DNA of 64,000 bases from Ancistrus triradiatus. Taxonomy: Eukaryota > Chordata > Actinopteri > Siluriformes > Loricariidae. This document shows, one piece after another, positions 21,733 to 36,064 of the stretch (its first letter is position 1; the number at the start of each line of letters is the position of its first letter). A model generated the notes under the pieces. That model was not told the origin of the DNA and ran no database searches. It worked only from the letters and a program-made list of their open reading frames with translations. The stretch is from contig JAJAGP010000081.1 of NCBI GenBank assembly GCA_025084515.1, positions 124,001 to 188,000 on the forward strand, written 5' to 3'. A program made the translations under genes and the position numbers.

Positions 21733-24700
21733 ATGTGGGATAAAATGGACACCCCGACCATAGTGTACGACCTGGACACCTCCGGTGGCCTGATGGAGGT
21801 GAGATTGGAACGAGTTTGCATGCTTTTTAAACGTGATCTCGCTCGATTCTCTCTCTACCGGTTTGTGCAGACGCTGTTTAGATCCTGACCAAGTCATGCA
21901 AATGCAACCTGTCTGAGTGGTAATTCAGTTGGACATTTCTTGCGTAACTTCGATCAGGGCCCATATAACGTTTCCATGTATTATACTACTGTAAAAACAC
22001 GTGCCTGCAAAGAAAAGCAGGGAAATGTTATCGTCTTCATGCCCAGGCCCAACAATGGCTGACACGTCCCGACTGAAGTAAGCAGGATTGAGGCCTTTAT
22101 ACACGAACACACGTGCATAGTAAGAGTGGGGTTCAACACGTTATGGATCACGGTCTTCATCTATATTTAGGAATCAGTGGTGCAAAAGGTTTAGCATTTT
22201 GTGCCTAAAAACAGGAACCTGACGGCATGTCAGTCAGTCAGTATCAAAGATTAGAAAAAACTACCCTATAAGGTGACCAAGTCTATTAAATATATACACG
22301 TACCAATGCTAGAACAGTCTGATCATGTGATAGATCAGAGATAGTGATATTCCTAAAATAAAGACTTAAACCATGTCAGAGTCAAAAACCCCATAAGAAC
22401 ACCTCGAGCAATCCTATTTTTGTGTGTGTTGCTACTGGGACCGGACAATGTTTTGCGATCATCAGCTGTACTGGCAACTTGGCTACTTTAAACTACGAAC
22501 CCACATCTGTCGGTTCTAGGCATGTAAAGATACAGCGTGACAGGGTATATTGCGATGTGCATGGTGGAGATATCAAGTGCTACAACCAGCGGCCACTTTA
22601 TTCGCCAGTCCAGCTTGTGTACCCCTGCCAGGCGCACTAATAAAAGGTAGGATTTGGTGGGTCCCTTGGACACTGTAATGAAAAGAATAATATTCAGTTT
22701 AGATTTTACACAAACTGATGGCACAAGTTTCTTTTCAAAATATGCAAAGACAAGCCGTCTGGTGGAGACGCCTAAAAAGGAAGTGCTACAAGGTGTATGC
22801 AGAAAGCGAAATAACATTGGGACCTCGCCTGGGTGCAACAGCAGTGAAAGACCATATGAGAAAACAAGTATTGGGAAGACGCTGCTTTGATGTTTTACTC
22901 AGCCAAGGACATGATGGCCAAAAACGATCTGTCAATGTACACGAAATACAGAGATGTCCAAATAAAATAAGTTTCCCCCTCATAGTTATTTATGCTGTAG
23001 CTGCACTTCAGAATCACATTTATTTACGTTTTGTTGAGCATTTTCTCAAAGCAGCTTTGCAACTATGTAGACTCACAGCCCTGATTGAGCAAACATAGGG
23101 CAACGGTGGCAAGGAAAATCTCCCTAAATGTTCTGGGAGGACCAAGCCTCAAAATGGGACCCAACCCATTTGGACAGCCAAGGTGTTGTATGTAAAAATA
23201 AATTAAAAACTTGCCTTATTAATTAGTTTATAGTAATAGTTCAAATAAGCAGAAGCTACAAATAAACATTAAAATAAATAAACAAATATATGGAGTATAT
23301 TATGCAGAGTCTAACAAAATTGGGAATATAAGAATTATTGTATTATAGTAAGCAAAATAAATATAATTACTTATAAATATGTGCGAATATTGCCGTTATT
23401 TATTCAGTAAACTAAAGTGCCCTTTAGTGAAGTTTGCTGCACTTTAAAGAAGGTTCCGCTTGATTTAGTGCTCAGGTTGAGATTGGGTTAGAGAGAGGTT
23501 TTTGTTAGTACAGAAATTAGTTCGGTTGCTGTGTGACCTTATGTAAGTGACCTCAGGTATCAGATCGATCAAAACTACTTCATAATTTTGTCCGGATAAG
23601 TAGATCTCACATTTTTGCCTCATTCAGTACTGTTTAAAATATTGTGAGAATATCGAATCATGAGTCGAGTATCGTGAATCGACTCGACGTGACTTGTGAG
23701 CTGCTTTTATCTTTTTTTTTTCCTTTTCCCTTCCTTGCCTAAGTTTTTACTCTGGTTTCCCTGATCAGAACACAAGGCACAGCTGTAAGGGTGTTCAGTA
23801 TGGGTCTCCAGTACCATCGTTTACACTCGACCCAGCCGGAAAGCTCTGGGTTACCACGGTGCTGGACTAGTGAACTACTCTGCTGCTGTGCCAGTCCTGT
23901 ATACACACGTACTGACACTAAAGCTGGACTGTATGATCACGATACGATTGCAAATGGGTGCTATTAGATATTAAGTTCCCAAAAAGTCTTAATAGAAACT
24001 CTCGATGGTTTATGTTAATACACTGTGCACAGTTTAACCACTAAGTGACCACCTTAGGACCAGCACTGAGGATGTTGGACCATTCTGTGACACTGACATG
24101 GTGCTGGCATTTTTTTTATGTTCAGTTACTAACTATAACCCCTCTGTCGCCGTGCACAATGCACCAGCCCCCCCATACTCCATTCGTGAATGGAAAATGG
24201 AACAGCACAGTGTCACTAAAGCAGTTCGCGGGGTGTTGGACCATTTCTCACCACAGAAGTGGCGTGGTAGTTACGAAATTGCGTGTGCACGCACTATAGG
24301 GCTGTCAAAATCAAACAGGAGTTCAAACGTTCGTTGAGAAATTTATACATTTGCATGTTAAATCCCCATTCGGATCAAGAATCTGTACCAGGATCGAGTG
24401 TGAGATCACCTCCCAACATGTCAACTCCCTCTACTTTCTTATGGCTTGGACTGTAAAAGCATTTGAAATGTCCTATGTGAGGGAGGACGTGTTTATCATT
24501 CAAACTTCGTCCAGCTTCGTGTCCAGCGAGTGTGATTTTGATTCTGAAACGGTCCTACTTCCAGCTTTCTACACCCCGACTACAACGCAGCTGCTAATAA
24601 TAAAAAGCAGCATTTATATTTAAAGATATGCACCTAATAATGAAAACGTAGGCGGACGGTTTCAAAACCTGGAACGAGGCTTTAACCCGTGACATTTCCT

Positions 24701-27700
24701 AACCTGTAATTCCACAGTGCACCGATGGTAATTATAATTACAATAAGAAGAAAAAGGGTGGGTGTTTGAATGCTTGACATTTTAAATACAAACACCCTTG
24801 GTGGAAGTAGAAATGACATTGATTTAAAAGGTGTGTGTACAGCTCGCGTTACACCTTGGAAAAACAGCTTTTAAATTCGCATCCATTCGATTTTCGTGGG
24901 TAAAATAGACAGATCATTCAAATGTCATTTTTGAGCCACTGTTAATTAAGCATGTGGTACATGCCTGTGGACCAGAAGGTCTAGAAACTCTTCCAAGCTG
25001 CCACTATTGGACTCTTAAGCAAGACCCATAACCATTACTGTGTACATACACACATGGCATCATACACCGTTTGCTAAGAGTGGTCCATCACCCATAGGTG
25101 GTCTCATTGTGGTAATTTTTCCATCCGTGAATGGGCATCGATTCCACATTTTGACTGTTGTGCTATGACAATGGCAACAGTTGAATATTATCCACTCAGT
25201 GGTGGCTCTGTGATGGTCCAATTCCATTTACGCATGCGTCCTGTGTAACATTAGCCAAGCTATAGGCAGTAACTGCGTAAGTAAATTCTTTGTGAACGTA
25301 TTAGGGATTCAACCATACATTCTCCGCAGGGTTTGGTATGCACCACCATAACAGTTCGGTTTCTGTCTCCATGTTTAAGAAAGAAATAAAAACACATCAC
25401 CCTTTTAGACAATGAACTCTTTATTTTTCCTAGACAAATCAAACTTTCCCTTCAGAAATGTGACAGCACCAGGCCTGGTTTCTGTCTCTGGTATGAAATC
25501 AAGGGGAGAAAAATCACCCAAAATCATTTCTGCACTGCTTTCATGTTGCACTAAATAAAAAATGGACAGGATTTCACTATCGGTGTTTGACGTCCTAGAA
25601 AATTGGCCTTGATTTTTTCTTTTAGACTAGTAAAACCATGGATAACTGGGAGTCCTTCCAGAATGGTGTGTATGTCGTAGTGTAAATGGCACTTTATAAG
25701 ACGCATAAGTTGTTTAACCTAAGTATAAGGACGCTGCTTAACAACTTAAGAGACCATAAGTCTGTAAAGAATTGTGTAATGACTTCTGTAATGCAGCACA
25801 AAATCCAAAGGATTTAACTTCTATATAAGACTGAAACAGCTGTCAGTGTAAAGCATGAAACATTACAATAGCTTTGAAGTGTTTGTGTGGCGTCTTTATA
25901 CTCAGGGTGCAGCTGCTGACGACTAAACACGACAAACGTAAAGGAGTTCATGTAGATGTAAAACAGTTTTCGATGACAAGTGACTTCCCTGCATACTAAT
26001 TAATAGATGAATAAAATGAACATACTACTCTACTGAATTGTAAGCATTGGGGAGCCTGTAGATGGCGTACCGATCGGTCCCATTGCCTCCCCATTACATA
26101 AATAACAACCAGAAAGAAAAGTTTGAAAGCATTACCGATAATTGGTCGTCGCCTGCTTTGCAGCAAATCCAGACTTTGCTCGCACCGCCGAAGTCAGAAG
26201 AGGGCGAGAAACGGAGCCGGAAGCTCGAGCGGAGCAGTAGGAGAGCGGGAAGAGCCACGAACCACGACACCTGCGACAGCTGCCGGGAAGGAGGCGACCT
26301 CCTGTGCTGCGACCACTGCCCCGCCGCCTTCCACCTGCAGTGCTGGTAAAGAAAGAGCTTTCTGTAACGGTGTCAAAGGGTCAGCAGGGCGCACTATTCC
26401 CTCGTACTGCCGTGCTTTGTCTTAATCGTGATTGTTTTTTGTTTGCCCATCGAATACGAAGGAACGGTCCACTTTATCAAATTAGGTTTGGGTCATTAGC
26501 CTGAGAATGAGCACATCTGTGGTATTAAAGAGACCATGATGAGTTGACTCCGGTGTTACACTGATTTAACCACAGCAATTACCGAGTCAGTTAATGCACT
26601 TATAAATAATTCTGTAATATTAGAAGCTGTCTTGGATGGGTGCAAAAAAAGTCCTGCAATTAAGAGAGGCTAGTAAGCAACAGGTTTAAAATTGTAAATA
26701 AAATGTTCTGTTGTATCTTCACCATATTGGATCTAACTCAATGACACATTCCTTTTACTTCAGAAGAATAACAGTTCGGAATAATGCGCACTTTTCTTGG
26801 TCATTTTCTGATCAGTTAAGGAGTTTTAAATCATTCGGCGATAAAATGCTCTGTTGTACCAATGCTCTTTAACTGAAAATCAGTAAACAACATCTAACAT
26901 CCACACCAGGTTCTATCGGAGAACGTAAAGGCTGTTAAGGAGGCTAAAGACCGTGACGTATGATGTGTCGGTGTGCACAAACTCGATTGTGCCCCCTGGT
27001 GTTCAAAATGCAATTTCATTAGATGGAGTAATAAACAGGACGCATGTGATAGTCACATTTCTGCATCGCGATGCATCAGTTCGTCCCTAGTAGTTAGGCT
27101 ATATTGTAATGATATAATCTTCGGAAAGATATTATTAATGCCTGGCTCGCGTTTCTTAAAGTGTAAAATGTGACACGGTCACAGTCTGTTACAGCTTCCA
27201 TACAAAGCTCTAATGTTCATGGCTCTGGTTGAAACCCAGCATTGATTTCATCGGTTTCTTTCCATCACGTTCTGTGTATTGTCCCAAAATCAAAGTTGTG
27301 GGGCTCCAGCCTGCACGATTCTGAACGTATGCCTCAAAACGTTGCTTGGCAGATGGTCTGTGCCGCTGTCGAGTTGCATGACTACAGCTGACCAAACTGC
27401 AGCTGTTATTGCTCTGCATGTTTATCTGTAGCTGCATAGCTTTAATAGGAGACAGGGCTTTAAAAGGTCTGTGACTGTATTTGAGACGCTTTCCCTAGAG
27501 CAGTTTAGATTTGTTGAATCGGTGGTGTGAGAGAGATCTAAACGCTTTAGCACGTCATGGATCTCCTCGTTTCGTTGTCAGTCCAGGTTTGTGTTCAGAC
27601 ATGTTTATTTTTAGTTGGCTTTGCTGACTGGGAACCACATGGTGAACACATTTGAATGGGTCTCTCATCGGATATAGACTGTGTACCTTCAGTCTGTACT

Positions 27701-30700
27701 GCGAGGCTGGACTCTGTAGTCGGAGCGAGGCTGGTTTTTGTGTTGGAGTCCAACTGATTATTGGCTCTAAAATGTGGTTTTGCTGCTTTGTAGAACAGTA
27801 GGCAGGGTTGGAGCAGTTGCCCGTTGAGTTACTTGGTTAGACTAAAAAATGTAATGGCTGGTAGTTGTAACTTTACTTCGAATTAGTCCCTGAACCTGTA
27901 TGAATCAGTACCGACTACAGAGTACAAGGGAAAACAGTCCTGTAAATGTTTTGTTTAAGGAAAGAGAAAGAACAAATTCAGATCGTTCCAGGTTTTCCTC
28001 AGGCGTCTGAACAAATCTGGCCAGCAGATGTCGATAAAGTGCGAATGTTTCCAATGGTTGAAGTGATTCAAAGTTTCAGAAAGCCTCGTTTCTCCTGTCA
28101 CAAAGTGCAGGAGCGTGCACCTTTGGGAATAGTTAAGAATTTGAAATTATTCTTGTAACCACATTTCAGTTACAGCTTCAAGTCAAAAGGAATCCGCTCA
28201 CTGTATGAAGGCTCCCATTTTGGAAACTGTAGGCCCAGGCCTCGACTAGCTGCACTGGGTAGAATCATCAAGCAAACGTTCTGAACGTTTCTGGTTTAAG
28301 CATGTGTTATACAAATACCAGACTGAGCATAATGAGGAAACGGAGCCTTTGCTGTATTTGTGGTTTTCCAGCCATAATGCAATAAGGCGCTCTCTTGAAC
28401 GCATCGAGAAACCCCCCGTGCGAAATGCGCATGTGGTTCGGCTGCGCAGGCCTCAGCCAGAGCGTTCCACAGCGCTTGTTTCATTCCCAGCTTGATTTTT
28501 CTGTTCCTTCATTCCTGCTCGTACCGATATTGCTCTTCAGTGGCTTGAGAGCATGCCCTGGGCCCTGGCACTGTGCCCGGGTTGTCTGCAAACTGCCTGC
28601 AGATTTACCTCGCTTTCATGCAGTTCTGCCTTAATAAATCACGTATAGATGAAGCAGATCCGCTTTCTGCTTTGCACCATGTAACGTGCCATGCATGTCG
28701 TGAGGGACAGCCTGGCACCTTGTCCTGTCGGGTTTGTTTAGGGTCGAGTTTCTAAATCCCGGGAGGAAGGATATGGTAGAGTTGCTCAAGTCTGGCGGAT
28801 GTGGATACCACTGAACTTTCCGCGTTATCGCTACACAAAGTATCCCGTCCCCGGAAAAATCTTTCGGCTTAAGAAGAAAACCTGTGAGGTTAGCACGCCA
28901 GATATGGGGTTAGAAAACAGAGGCCCCTTTCTTGGACAGCACCCCGATCTTCCTGCACACAAAGCCGCGTATTGATTTACTCTTAGGTGGTTGGGAAGTG
29001 AAATCTTTTTATCTAAAACGCATGCGCCATGTGTGTGCTGGCACAGTGACCGTGCCCACCGATGGGCCCCATCCAAGCTCAGACCTTAATTCATGTTAGT
29101 GATGCACGATATATTAATTGGATTATATGGATTTTTTTTTCAGTTGTCGTCATCCAGTATTAAAATATTAGCCAATATTAAAACCGATATTTGTTAAATA
29201 TGTATAAATGAAGTTTTTTGGTTTCGTTTGCCTGTTATTCATTAGCCAAAATATCTGATGTTGGGGACTGTATAGTTATGCATGCAGTTCAATTCTTTCT
29301 TGCGGCTTCTCAGTCATAAGCTTTCTTATACACTTAATTGTTTTTGTTGCTGCTCGACCCAATTCAAGGCTAAAAAGAAAAATTCTTACCTTTTTAAAAA
29401 AAATCAAATGGAATTTGCGTGAACTGCAACTTGTTTACAGTAATCATGTTTGATTTATTTGTAACATGAATTGATCCCATTTTTAACAGCAGTTCATGTA
29501 TGAATTATAGTGTGAACTTCTGAATACAGAAAGCTTAAATTATCAGTTTTAATATCGGCATCGGCTGCATAAATGTACTAATAATCGATTATCGCATCGT
29601 CCCGAGGAATTCAATATCAGTGCGGCCCTAATACACATAAATACATGTTCAGTAGAAACTGCGTTCTGGATTTTAATTTTTCTCTTGGCAAGCGATTCGC
29701 AGTATGATATTCTCTCTAGGCTGGGCATCCGGGCACCAGTGCCCACAGTCCACTGTGTTGTTTTTGTTTTTCACGTTCAATACATTATTTAATAAATCAC
29801 ATGAGCCATTCAATACCTTATACTTTATTATAAATTATGTTGTGTGATAATGATTTTGCCCAGCTGTGTAACTCCAGCTTGTGATGGCTTTATCAGAATG
29901 TTCCCCATCGCAAATCAAGGAGAACTTGTGTAACACTTCTCAATAAATTTCAGGTTGCCCCTACGCCTGCTTTCCCGTCGGCTGGCTAAGCAACCTGGAT
30001 TTAATGATGGAGTTTATTTTGTTGGAGATGCTTACTAATTTATTTGGCTTAAATGATTTGGCTGTGACTGGCCTCCTGTTTCTAACGGCTGTCCCAAATG
30101 TGTCCCTTAGTAACCCGCCGCTCAGCAGGGAAATGCTCCCTCCAGGAGACTGGATGTGTCATCGCTGCACAGTTCGAAAGAAGGTGAGTCTCAAGTCGGG
30201 AGGATTTTCAGCTTAACCTTAACCGCTTCGCACCAGCTGTCCCACTAACCCCGAGCATCTCTTAATTATGTAGCATAAGCTAACCCTTGGCTCTTATAGT
30301 GCCTTTATAAATTTGCCTGCAAGCGAGAATAAACGTGGAGAGAGCCATGGGCTGATATGTGATATTGTAATACTTTAATAGCCAGTATTATTCAAATCAT
30401 TCTCATTACCATGCCACATCTTTTTGTTTTTATGATAGTACATTTGTTTACGAAAATATGATGCCTAGAATGATCATCACTTACCCAGAATTCATTATCA
30501 GCCCAAACCGAGGCCTGACCAGAGAGGCATCTGCGCTTTGAGGGACCTGATAACGATCTTTGTAACATAACCCCAGTTAAGCCGGCGTTGTGCTCCTGTC
30601 TTCGCAGAAACGAGAGCAGAAGAAGGAACAAATCAATGGCCTCATGCTGGCCAAGCAGTCGACGTCGCCCGCCGCCGAGCTGGACCTGGGCACGCTGCGC

Positions 30701-33700
30701 CTGGATCCCACCGTGGCCAGCACAGGCCTGCGGGCGGCCGTGGCCCAGGTGCGACTCCTGGAGAGGCGACCGAGCAGTCGTCCGGCCACGCCCACCTCCA
30801 ACGCCTCCTCCACCGACACGCCCACTCCCTCAGAGCACAACGACGTGGAGGAGGACCTGCTGGACGTGGAGGACGAGGCACAGGGCTCCGAGCCCGAGAG
30901 CGGCCCGTCCACCCTGAAGAGGCCGTTTGACCTGCTGATCGCCGCAGCCTTGCAGAGGAACCCCACGCAGTTCCAGCTGCCCAACGACCTCACCTGCACT
31001 ACCGCACTTCCAGGTAGGCCACGCCCGGGACTTGCACAGGGTTAAACTCGTTGCCATGAATGCCGTGATGTTGTCTTGTGAACTTGGGCTGACGTGGTGT
31101 GTCCTGCTTCCAACCGTGTTCCCCAGGAACCAGCAAAAAGAGGCGGAAAGAGGAGTCGACGGGGAAGAACGCCAAGCGGTCGCAGCACGAGCTGGACCAC
31201 TACGGCCTGGTCCCGCTGCCGGTGAAAGTGTGTTACACCTGCAGCAGGTATCGCTCGTTATGCGTTGACTATTTGAAGCCCTTTTTCCAGTTTTGCTCAA
31301 AGAAAAGGATGTTCTTGGAATCTTGCGCTGTTGCTTTGAAAGTGCCTCAGATTGCGTGTCGGGGGCAAACAGAGACCCCTGGATAGGCTTTTGGACCCTG
31401 AAGGTGATGAGCAGTGTTAAAGCTTCATACCCACCGTGTTGTTGCAGGAGCTGCAGGCTGGCACCGCTGATCCAGTGTGACTATTGCCCCCTGCTGTTCC
31501 ACATGGACTGCCTAGATCCACCACTCACTGCCATGCCCACGGGCAGATGGATGTGTCCAAACCACATCGAGCACATGGTGGTAAGTTCACCTCGGCCTAG
31601 CGCGAGACCGGACATTGTACACATCTTTTAAACAGTCATAGTAATTAACACACAATACGAAAACATTTATAGAACCACTGTACAATATGGTCGCTCTCAT
31701 CTTTGAATCCTTTCTAAATCTTAAAACGCCCAACAAAAACGAGAGTGGAACTAGTGGGATCCAAGACTGCGATTCTCTTTTCTGTCAGCAGGCATAGCAA
31801 GGGCCTAGCTTTATGTCATTCAGACGTGAATTGGATGTATATAAGACGGTTTTGTTTCCTATTATAAATCTAAAGCGGGCAGACGTTCAGCGTACAAACG
31901 TTAGTTCGGCTTCTGATCCCCAATCCGCTTCGTTCCAGCTGAACCAGCGAAGCCTGACGCTAAGCAACCGCTGCCAGCTGTTTGACCGGTTTCAGGACCG
32001 CGTATCCCAGCACGCAGTCAAAGTCGACTTCCTGCAGCGAATACACCGCCAGCACCCCCCTACCAGACGTGCACCCCATGCCCCCACCAAGAATACCCTC
32101 AAGGTCAGACCCAAACCCTGTTCGAGAGTTTGAAGTTGAGTCCGCTTCATGATTAGACCCGGATGCTGTTTTTGCCCCCCAGGTCCCAGATGCCATCAAG
32201 TCACAGTACCAGTACCCACCTACAATGATGCCGTCTGCCGGAATCCGGGACGGAGAACTCATCTGCTCGGGCATTTCTGAAAACTCGCTGTCCCACCACT
32301 TAAGCAGCGACGAAGAGCAACAACAGGTACACTGTGTAATGTTAAAAAAACCATGTATGACATGCCGGTCCTCCCAGTTTGGATAATGATGGGCACGGGT
32401 GACCGAGTTTTCTGTAACGTTTCTCCTCTTCGCAGTGGCTCAGGGACGTCATCTCGCTCCAGTGTAGCATCATGCGCCATTTGTCTGCCAAGCAGACGTC
32501 GAAGTCGCCGTGCGATTCTACGCAGACGGAAAAGGCCGCTCCGAGGGACTCCCCTCATTTGCGTCCTTCGCACAGAGATGCCGCTGCCCCCCGGAAACCG
32601 GAATCGCTCGGCCTGAACTCAGAGCAGCGCGGCGCCTGTAGCTCTTGCCAAGAAAAGCCCTGTCAGAACTGTGGGACCAGCAACGGTCCCGTCCAACCGC
32701 CCGCGCAGACCAACGGAGGCCAGGCGTGTACCGCTACCCCCGGAGAGACTCCGGACGCCGCGCCCCGTGTCCCGGACCTTCCCAATCACGCCGACTCTGC
32801 CCTCGTCAAGACTGAAGACTCGGGGCTGAAATCCTGTGCTGCTACCCAGACTTCCAATCGAGTCAAGTCTGATCCCAGCCCTCCTCCCGGTCAGTCCCAA
32901 AAGCCTTTCCAGCTCTCGTGGGCGCTGGCACGCAGCACGCAGGATGCCGCCACCGGTTCTGTGGCACCCTCTTCAGGTGAGGCTCGGGTCTGCGTGCACC
33001 TGTGAGTGCGAGTATGGCTATGTATTACCTTTTGTTTCTCCCCAGAAGGAAAGCTTAGCTCGGATGCCGCCTGCGGCTCAGACCTCTTAAATTTGGGAGA
33101 CTTATCCAGCTGCCTAAAGAGCATGATGAAGGGAAATGGAGGTGAGTGCAAGCCTTTAGGAACTAAACAGATGTACTGTTAATTCATTGCCACAGCCACT
33201 AACAAGACTATACAGAGTGGCTTTTTCCATTTTGGTACCGATACCTTTTGAGATAATCTTTCCCATATTAAATCAACTTGACTTTTTAAATGCGCAGTTA
33301 GTATCGTGACGTGAAATAATTTTTTTCATTCATCAGACACTCTTGTCCAGACCGACTTACACCTGGTATAACCTTACAATCCAGTTGTGGGTTGAGGGTC
33401 TTTGATTAGTTGATCTTCAACATCTACATCTAGACATTTTTTTTAGACACAAATATCTAGAACAACTTTAGCAATTGTGGGTCAAGCGTCTTTATCAAGG
33501 ACCCACCAGCGGCGGCTTGGCAGTGGTGGGATTTGATCCCCCAACCTTTTGGTCCATAGTGTGTACCTCAACGCCCAGGCCACCACAGTCCCAGTTATTG
33601 GACAAGACCATTTTCTTGTAAGGAATAACACGAAATGCAATCTTTATAAAAGACAAATATAAACAAACCGAGATGGCTGTTCTGCCGCGATGTGGAATCG

Positions 33701-34870
33701 AGTTGCAGATTTCGATCTTTCTCCGGCAGAGGTCGAGCTGAACAGGTTGGACGAACAGTTCATCAGGCTGCTGGCATGGCAACGAATCCAACAGCTCTTT
33801 GAACCAAAGGCGTGTCCTGTCCCGGGCGACGTGCCGCCACCTGCCGTTGCCGCCTTCACGCAGCAGAGCCGGCAGACCGAAGGTAGGGGGGCTGTTTTGG
33901 TTTGTGACGTTGGCTCACTTTTGACCAGGTCATTGGCGACTCACAGCACCTTGTCTCTCTCAGCTCAAAATAAGGATGTCCAGGCCAGGGCGACGTTTTA
34001 TCCACTGTCGGGCAAGGGTGCAGCAGTCAGCATGTGCTACAGAAGCCTGTATATTGGAACCGGTGAGTCTCTGGCTGCATGTTTGTGCTTGGAGAACGTA
34101 ATCGGGGTGTTACCAGTCCACTTTCTTCGCAGGTGCCGACATGGACGTGTGCCTTACGAATTATGGCCATTGTAATTACGTATCGGGGAAGCACGCGTGC
34201 ATCTTCTACGACGAGGTAAACGCATGACCTCGTACTTGTGCTCCTGTCCCGACACTGATGAGGTGTAATGAGCGGTTTGTGCGCCCCTTACAGAACACGA
34301 AGCAGTACGAGCTGCTCAACTACAGCGAGCATGGGACCACGGTGGACAACGTCCTGTACTCGTGCGACTTCTCGGAGAAAACCGGCCCAAGTCCGTCCAG
34401 CGGGTTGGTCGCCAAAGTGCAGAGCATCATCCGTAAGCACCGTCTCAGATCCAATTTGTAAAATTCGGAGTAATGTGCGTAGAAGTCGCGACCGAAATCC
34501 ACTAACGCTTATTTCCGCAGGCCGCAGTAAAAAGAGGAAGAAGGAGGAAGGCGAGAAAGAGGCCGAACGCAGCGAGGTGAGCCTGGTCATGAGCGGCCAG
34601 GCTCCCTGCTCCCAGCTCCGGCCGTGCGGCTGCAAGGCGAGCGGCTCCAGCCTGATAGGGGGCAGCGGTGCGGGCTGGGAAGGCACGTCCGTGCTCCACC
34701 ACGGCAGTCATGTCAAGCTCGGCTGCCTCCAGTTCGTCTTCAGCATCACGGAGTTCGTCAGCAAACCGCCCAAACAAGAAGAGGGCGCCGGCGTCCAGCA
34801 GGGGGAGCCGCTTCCCAAACCCACCCAAATCCACCAAGTGCCAGCGCTGCATCACAATCCCGTTCCGTAG
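21733..34870 (+). CDS. phf12: PHD finger protein 12 (complete, 15 exons)
   Basis: Coding exons: 21733-21798, 26164-26345, 30111-30183, 30608-31013, 31127-31247, 31448-31580, 31939-32103, 32183-32326, 32436-32976, 33046-33141, 33709-33882, 33964-34062, 34133-34215, 34294-34432, 34521-34870. Phases match at every junction and sum to 923 codons plus stop; human PHF12 is about 1000 residues. The start is MWDKM, chosen because the family begins with a similar MWEKM. PHD finger 1 spans residues about 59-102 (CDSCREGGDLLCCDHC, then MCHRC), PHD finger 2 about 278-322 (CDYCPLLFHMDC, then MCPNH). A conserved AKVDFL-type Sin3-interaction segment follows (SLTLSNRCQLFDRFQ), and an FHA-like domain covers about 715-790 (SLYIGTGADMDVCL, NYSEHGTTVDNV). 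PHF12 (Pf1) is a nuclear chromatin reader linking Sin3/HDAC and TLE corepressors with MRG15. The central Ser/Pro-rich linker in exon 9 is shorter than in mammals; nothing looks broken. Introns 1 and 2 are about 4 kb each; the rest are short. Confidence 0.97.
22960..23190 (+). repeat. Interspersed fish repeat tail in phf12 intron 1
   Basis: Contains GGCAAGGAAAATCTCCCTAA and CCTCAAAATGGGACCCAACC, a tail I know from abundant teleost retroelement-like repeats. A second copy lies at 61975-62110. The 126-codon open frame crossing this stretch is therefore a repeat artefact. Confidence 0.5.
23191..26163. other. Rest of phf12 intron 1
   Basis: Mostly AT-rich unique DNA without a supported exon. Around 24020-24130 there is a short piece resembling the interspersed element of 5200-5680 in inverted sense (CAGCACTGAGGATG, ACACTGACATGGTGCTGG), and near 24980-25060 a small SINE-like piece. 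Confidence 0.5.
29096..29632. mobile_element. hAT-like MITE candidate in phf12 intron 2
   Basis: The left end TTAGTGATGCACGATATA and the reverse complement of the right end, TTAGGGCCGCACTGATATTG, form imperfect inverted repeats of the common fish type GGGCTGCACGATAT. There is no coding capacity; the rest of intron 2 (26346-30110) shows no other gene or repeat I can support. Confidence 0.45.
33340..33600 (-). mobile_element. tRNA-derived SINE in phf12 intron 10
   Basis: On the - strand the order is GGTGGCCTGGGCGTTGAGGT (A-box side), then GGGGGATCAAATCCCACC (B-box side), then a GACCCACAATTG-type spacer and the CTGGACAAGAGTGTCTGATG tail. The + strand reads the same unit backwards. It is a diverged copy of the family also seen at 37498-37665, 38500-38630, 45330-45437 and 57170-57350. 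Confidence 0.6.
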
Positions 34871-35700
34871 CCCCCGCCCAAGACCCTCTGGCTCTATGAC
34901 CCAGCCCCGGAGCTCGGACCTGTACAGAAACGTCCCACTCCGTCGGAGGATTAATTTATAAACAGTTCATTCGTTTGCATGACGTCGCGCGTTTGTTCTG
35001 CCCGGTTTTTGTGGAAGTGCAAACGTCTCACATTTTAAAATTTGGATCAGCCGAGAGGTTTTCCAGCTGTAAAGAAATCAGAGCACGTTCTATTTTGTGC
35101 CAGTAGCGAAAACGCTTTTATATGGACTTTGTTTTTTGTTTTTTTCATAAACACGCACCGATTTATTTACTCATCTTTATTTAACGTTCTGTATTTGGAA
35201 GTATAGTCACGGTCCCGAGTCCCGTTTGGCCGCCTTCGCCGCGTCCCTCCCCCTCCTGGGCGGCCCTCGAGATTATTCTTACACGTTGTATATATGTGTA
35301 CGTATCTGTACCCGTGTAACCTTTACGAACCGACACACCAAAAGCGTAACGTCAGGAGTCCGTTGTGTACAGAGCAGCCACCCGAGGGAAGGGCGGCGAG
35401 TCCGGTGTACATACGCTGTTCTGGCTTTTATATTTGTACAGTGCTTCATTCGGTTGATGTTATGTAGCTCTCGAAGTGTTAAGTCATTTTTTTTTTTTTT
35501 CCTTCAATACTGTAGTCATTATGTATATGTCTGTTTAAAGAGGTTTCATCCGAACAGTTTCACGTACTCTGTTCTTACGATTTTGACCAGTCTGTTAAAC
35601 AATGTAAATATCTAAAGATTTTAAATAACATGCTTTAGAAACATCTCGACTTCTGCCATCTCTTTTTTTTTTTTTTTAATAATCTTTCTACACTGACCTT
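34871..35700 (+). other. Probable phf12 3' UTR
   Basis: The non-coding DNA right after the phf12 stop is T-rich and free of recognised repeats up to about 35640, consistent with a long 3' UTR. I found no canonical AATAAA in it, so the end is uncertain; a variant signal or a site beyond 35650 may be used. The 129-codon frame at 35226-35615 has no family similarity and is taken as chance. Confidence 0.45.
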
Positions 35701-36064
35701 TAGGATCTTCTCTCTCTACAGGTAAGCACCGATTAAGGTCTGCCTCGCGTTCTGTGAAACAGGTCCATGACTGGAGTCTTTTTAGGCTACTGTAATGTAA
35801 ATATAAAGAGTATTTTCAGGTTTATTTACAGTAGGACAGATACAAACGGCATTAAGTTTGTTACACCCAAGAATGAGTAAATGGTGTATACAGTAAATCA
35901 AACCATAGCACGACTTACACATAGGAATGATGGACTTAACTCTCGCCTCTGCTCATGGATGCTGTTGGTGGTTGTTCTGCCAAGCCTCCACACAGAACCA
36001 TGATCTAGTGGACGAGACCCCACTGCAGGGAGTGATAGGAGGATGTAAGAAAAAGCAGCATGCT

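Noticed and set aside
22718..23098. 126-codon open frame on the + strand in phf12 intron 1
   Set aside because: Its second half is an interspersed fish repeat also present at 61975-62110, it has no family similarity, and it lacks splice context.
30577..31300. Long - strand open frames opposite phf12 exons 4-5
   Set aside because: They are antisense shadows of GC-rich coding sequence; the + strand matches PHF12 throughout.
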